From Pogonophryne albipinna (lineage: Eukaryota > Chordata > Actinopteri > Perciformes > Artedidraconidae), in contig CM053261.1 of NCBI GenBank assembly GCA_028583405.1, positions 12,084,459 to 12,148,458 of the forward strand: a stretch of 64,000 nt of DNA, written 5' to 3'. The position numbers and the translations under genes were made by a program. Below are positions 63,101 through 64,000 of the stretch, piece after piece. The first letter of the stretch is position 1. Every line of letters begins with the position of its first letter. The notes under the pieces are model-generated. The model saw only the letters and a program-made list of their open reading frames with translations. It searched no databases and was not told where the DNA came from.

Positions 63101-64000
63101 GTACTCGGACAGCTGACTGCGTAGAATTGCAGGATTTTCTTGGAGGCCTCAGTTTTGCCGGCCCCGCTCTCCCCCGAGATCAGGATGAAGTGGTTGTTTG
63201 AACTCAGACAGCATGGTGCGGAAGACGTTGTCTGCCAGTGCATAACTTTAAAAATAAAAACAGTGATGGTTCAAAGTAAGCCTTCTTTAAAATTCAGACT
63301 GAGTAGAGTTTTTTCAATCAGAACACCAGTGTCACTCCTGAGCAACATTTCTTTCTCCCATGTACAACAAACTTAACTAATAATTACAGAATATCTTACA
63401 TATGAGGTGGCAGCTCAAAGAAGTTTACGCCCATGTAATATCCATTTGCTTCTTGCTGTAGATATCGAAGTCTTATACGGGTTGACCGACACCAAGAGAG
63501 TTCCAATGTAGGTCTGCAGAGAAAGACAAGGAGAAGTTGTGTTCTGCAACTCTTGCACATTTGATATAGGACGATAAGTAATTGTGCTCTTCTTATCAAA
63601 AGCAATAACTTTGCTTAATCACTTGTCATGACCTTTTTCGGACATCATTGACCTATAGATTGCTCACTCCGCAGATAAAAGGAACAAGAGCTGCTGCCTC
63701 AGCAACACAAGGTGCCGGATTCAGCGGAACGCAACATTAAGACATTAGGACCTTGTTGGGCGGAAGGTTGAGGGTGTGACGTTGAATTAGAGAAAGAGAA
63801 GGGTTATCACACACTACACCACACCACACAGGAAGACTCACATAAATGAGATTCTCATGAAAGCGTTTCTTCAGGTTCTCCAGGAAGGCAGTCTCACTCG
63901 TGTAGGGGTCCAGGAGAACAAAATCCTGGATGCCCACACGGTCCCGGGCTGTCAGCGAGGCCTCCATGTTCCTCAGGATCTGGTTACAGCGCTCATCCAG
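55690..64000 (-). CDS. myo1h: Unconventional class I myosin (myosin-Ih/Ic type), copy B, partial and frame-broken as written
   Basis: Same exon set as copy A, shifted by 36,607 (before the CA repeat), 36,614 (to about 58,978), 36,615 (to about 60,660) and up to 36,627. The last in-window exon, equivalent to 27215-27376, starts at 63842 and is cut 3 bases short by the window edge. Neck, tail and distal motor exons (55690 to about 60,600) are intact, with one Val-to-Met change in the exon at 59407-59524. Exons for the first half of the motor carry 1-base indels that break the frame: those equivalent to 24071, 24333, 25040, 25639, 25819 (two), 26418 (just before the P-loop segment) and 26770 (two), plus one at the edge of 26085. 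As written it cannot encode a motor. The near absence of substitutions makes consensus error likelier than decay. Confidence 0.88.
57106..57197. repeat. CA microsatellite (second duplicate)
   Basis: Uninterrupted CA run matching 20500-20582 but 7 bases longer, lacking the AACAC interruption. Confidence 0.95.

Larger units (their letters stand above)
52170..64000. repeat. Tandem segmental duplication, second copy (runs off right edge)
   Basis: Direct repeat of 15563-27373. Left of about 60,660 it is essentially identical. Between about 60,660 and 63,530 it differs by some twenty 1-2-base indels but almost no substitutions. Confidence 0.93.

Overview
This window looks like vertebrate, almost certainly teleost fish, nuclear DNA. 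It has short exons with canonical GT/AG borders in large AT-rich introns, a Tc1/mariner transposon, hAT and TTAA-type non-autonomous elements, fish-type LINE and SINE fragments, and long CA/GT microsatellites. I see no prokaryotic genes, CRISPR arrays or rRNA. The species cannot be told from the sequence.

Layout. (1) 1-3180: the 5' seven exons of a minus-strand susd2-like gene (signal peptide, somatomedin B domain, start of AMOP domain). A 5'-truncated LINE fills the intron at the window's left edge. (2) 4565-16136: an 11.6-kb composite mobile element ('element 1') with 107-bp terminal inverted repeats, a perfect 8-bp target-site duplication (TATTTGAT), and subterminal arrays of a 177-bp repeat in opposite orientation at its two ends. 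Its interior holds LINE pieces and a 1.6-kb Tc1 element, which is itself split by a 4.3-kb hAT-like element. (3) 16137-27376: 3' flank and 31 coding exons of a minus-strand class I myosin (myo1h/myo1c type). Its probable 12-base first coding exon lies about 8 kb further upstream at 35439-35450. (4) 27377-41730: the large first intron, rich in TE relics and simple repeats, then a 2.6-kb interval bounded by 0.41-kb inverted arms that carry two diverged copies of one putative promoter and first exon. (5) 41731-52743: 'element 2', an inverted copy of element 1 with the same nested Tc1 and hAT. (6) 52744-64000: a near-identical second copy of 16137-27373, again carrying the myosin gene.

Interpretation. 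Element 2 is bounded on both sides by 'right-type' ends. Its left flank (GTGGGATG) does not match its right flank (TATTTGAT, copied from element 1). Its right-hand array switches from left-type to right-type repeats at about 52170-52195. The simplest reading is that the composite inserted twice in opposite orientations on either side of the myosin gene. Unequal crossing-over between co-oriented 177-bp arrays then made a 36.6-kb tandem duplication, whose second unit runs off the right edge. The elements differ from each other at scattered sites, while the duplicated myosin segments are almost substitution-free, so the duplication is much younger than the second transposition. An assembly artefact (retained haplotype or repeat-mediated misjoin) is the main alternative. 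A cluster of 1-bp indels in the second myosin copy (about 60.66-63.53 kb) points to poor consensus there.

Two genes are recognised (susd2 and myo1h-like, the latter twice). One or two small unidentified genes may lie at 38.1-41.1 kb. Nearly all other open frames are shadows in repeats.
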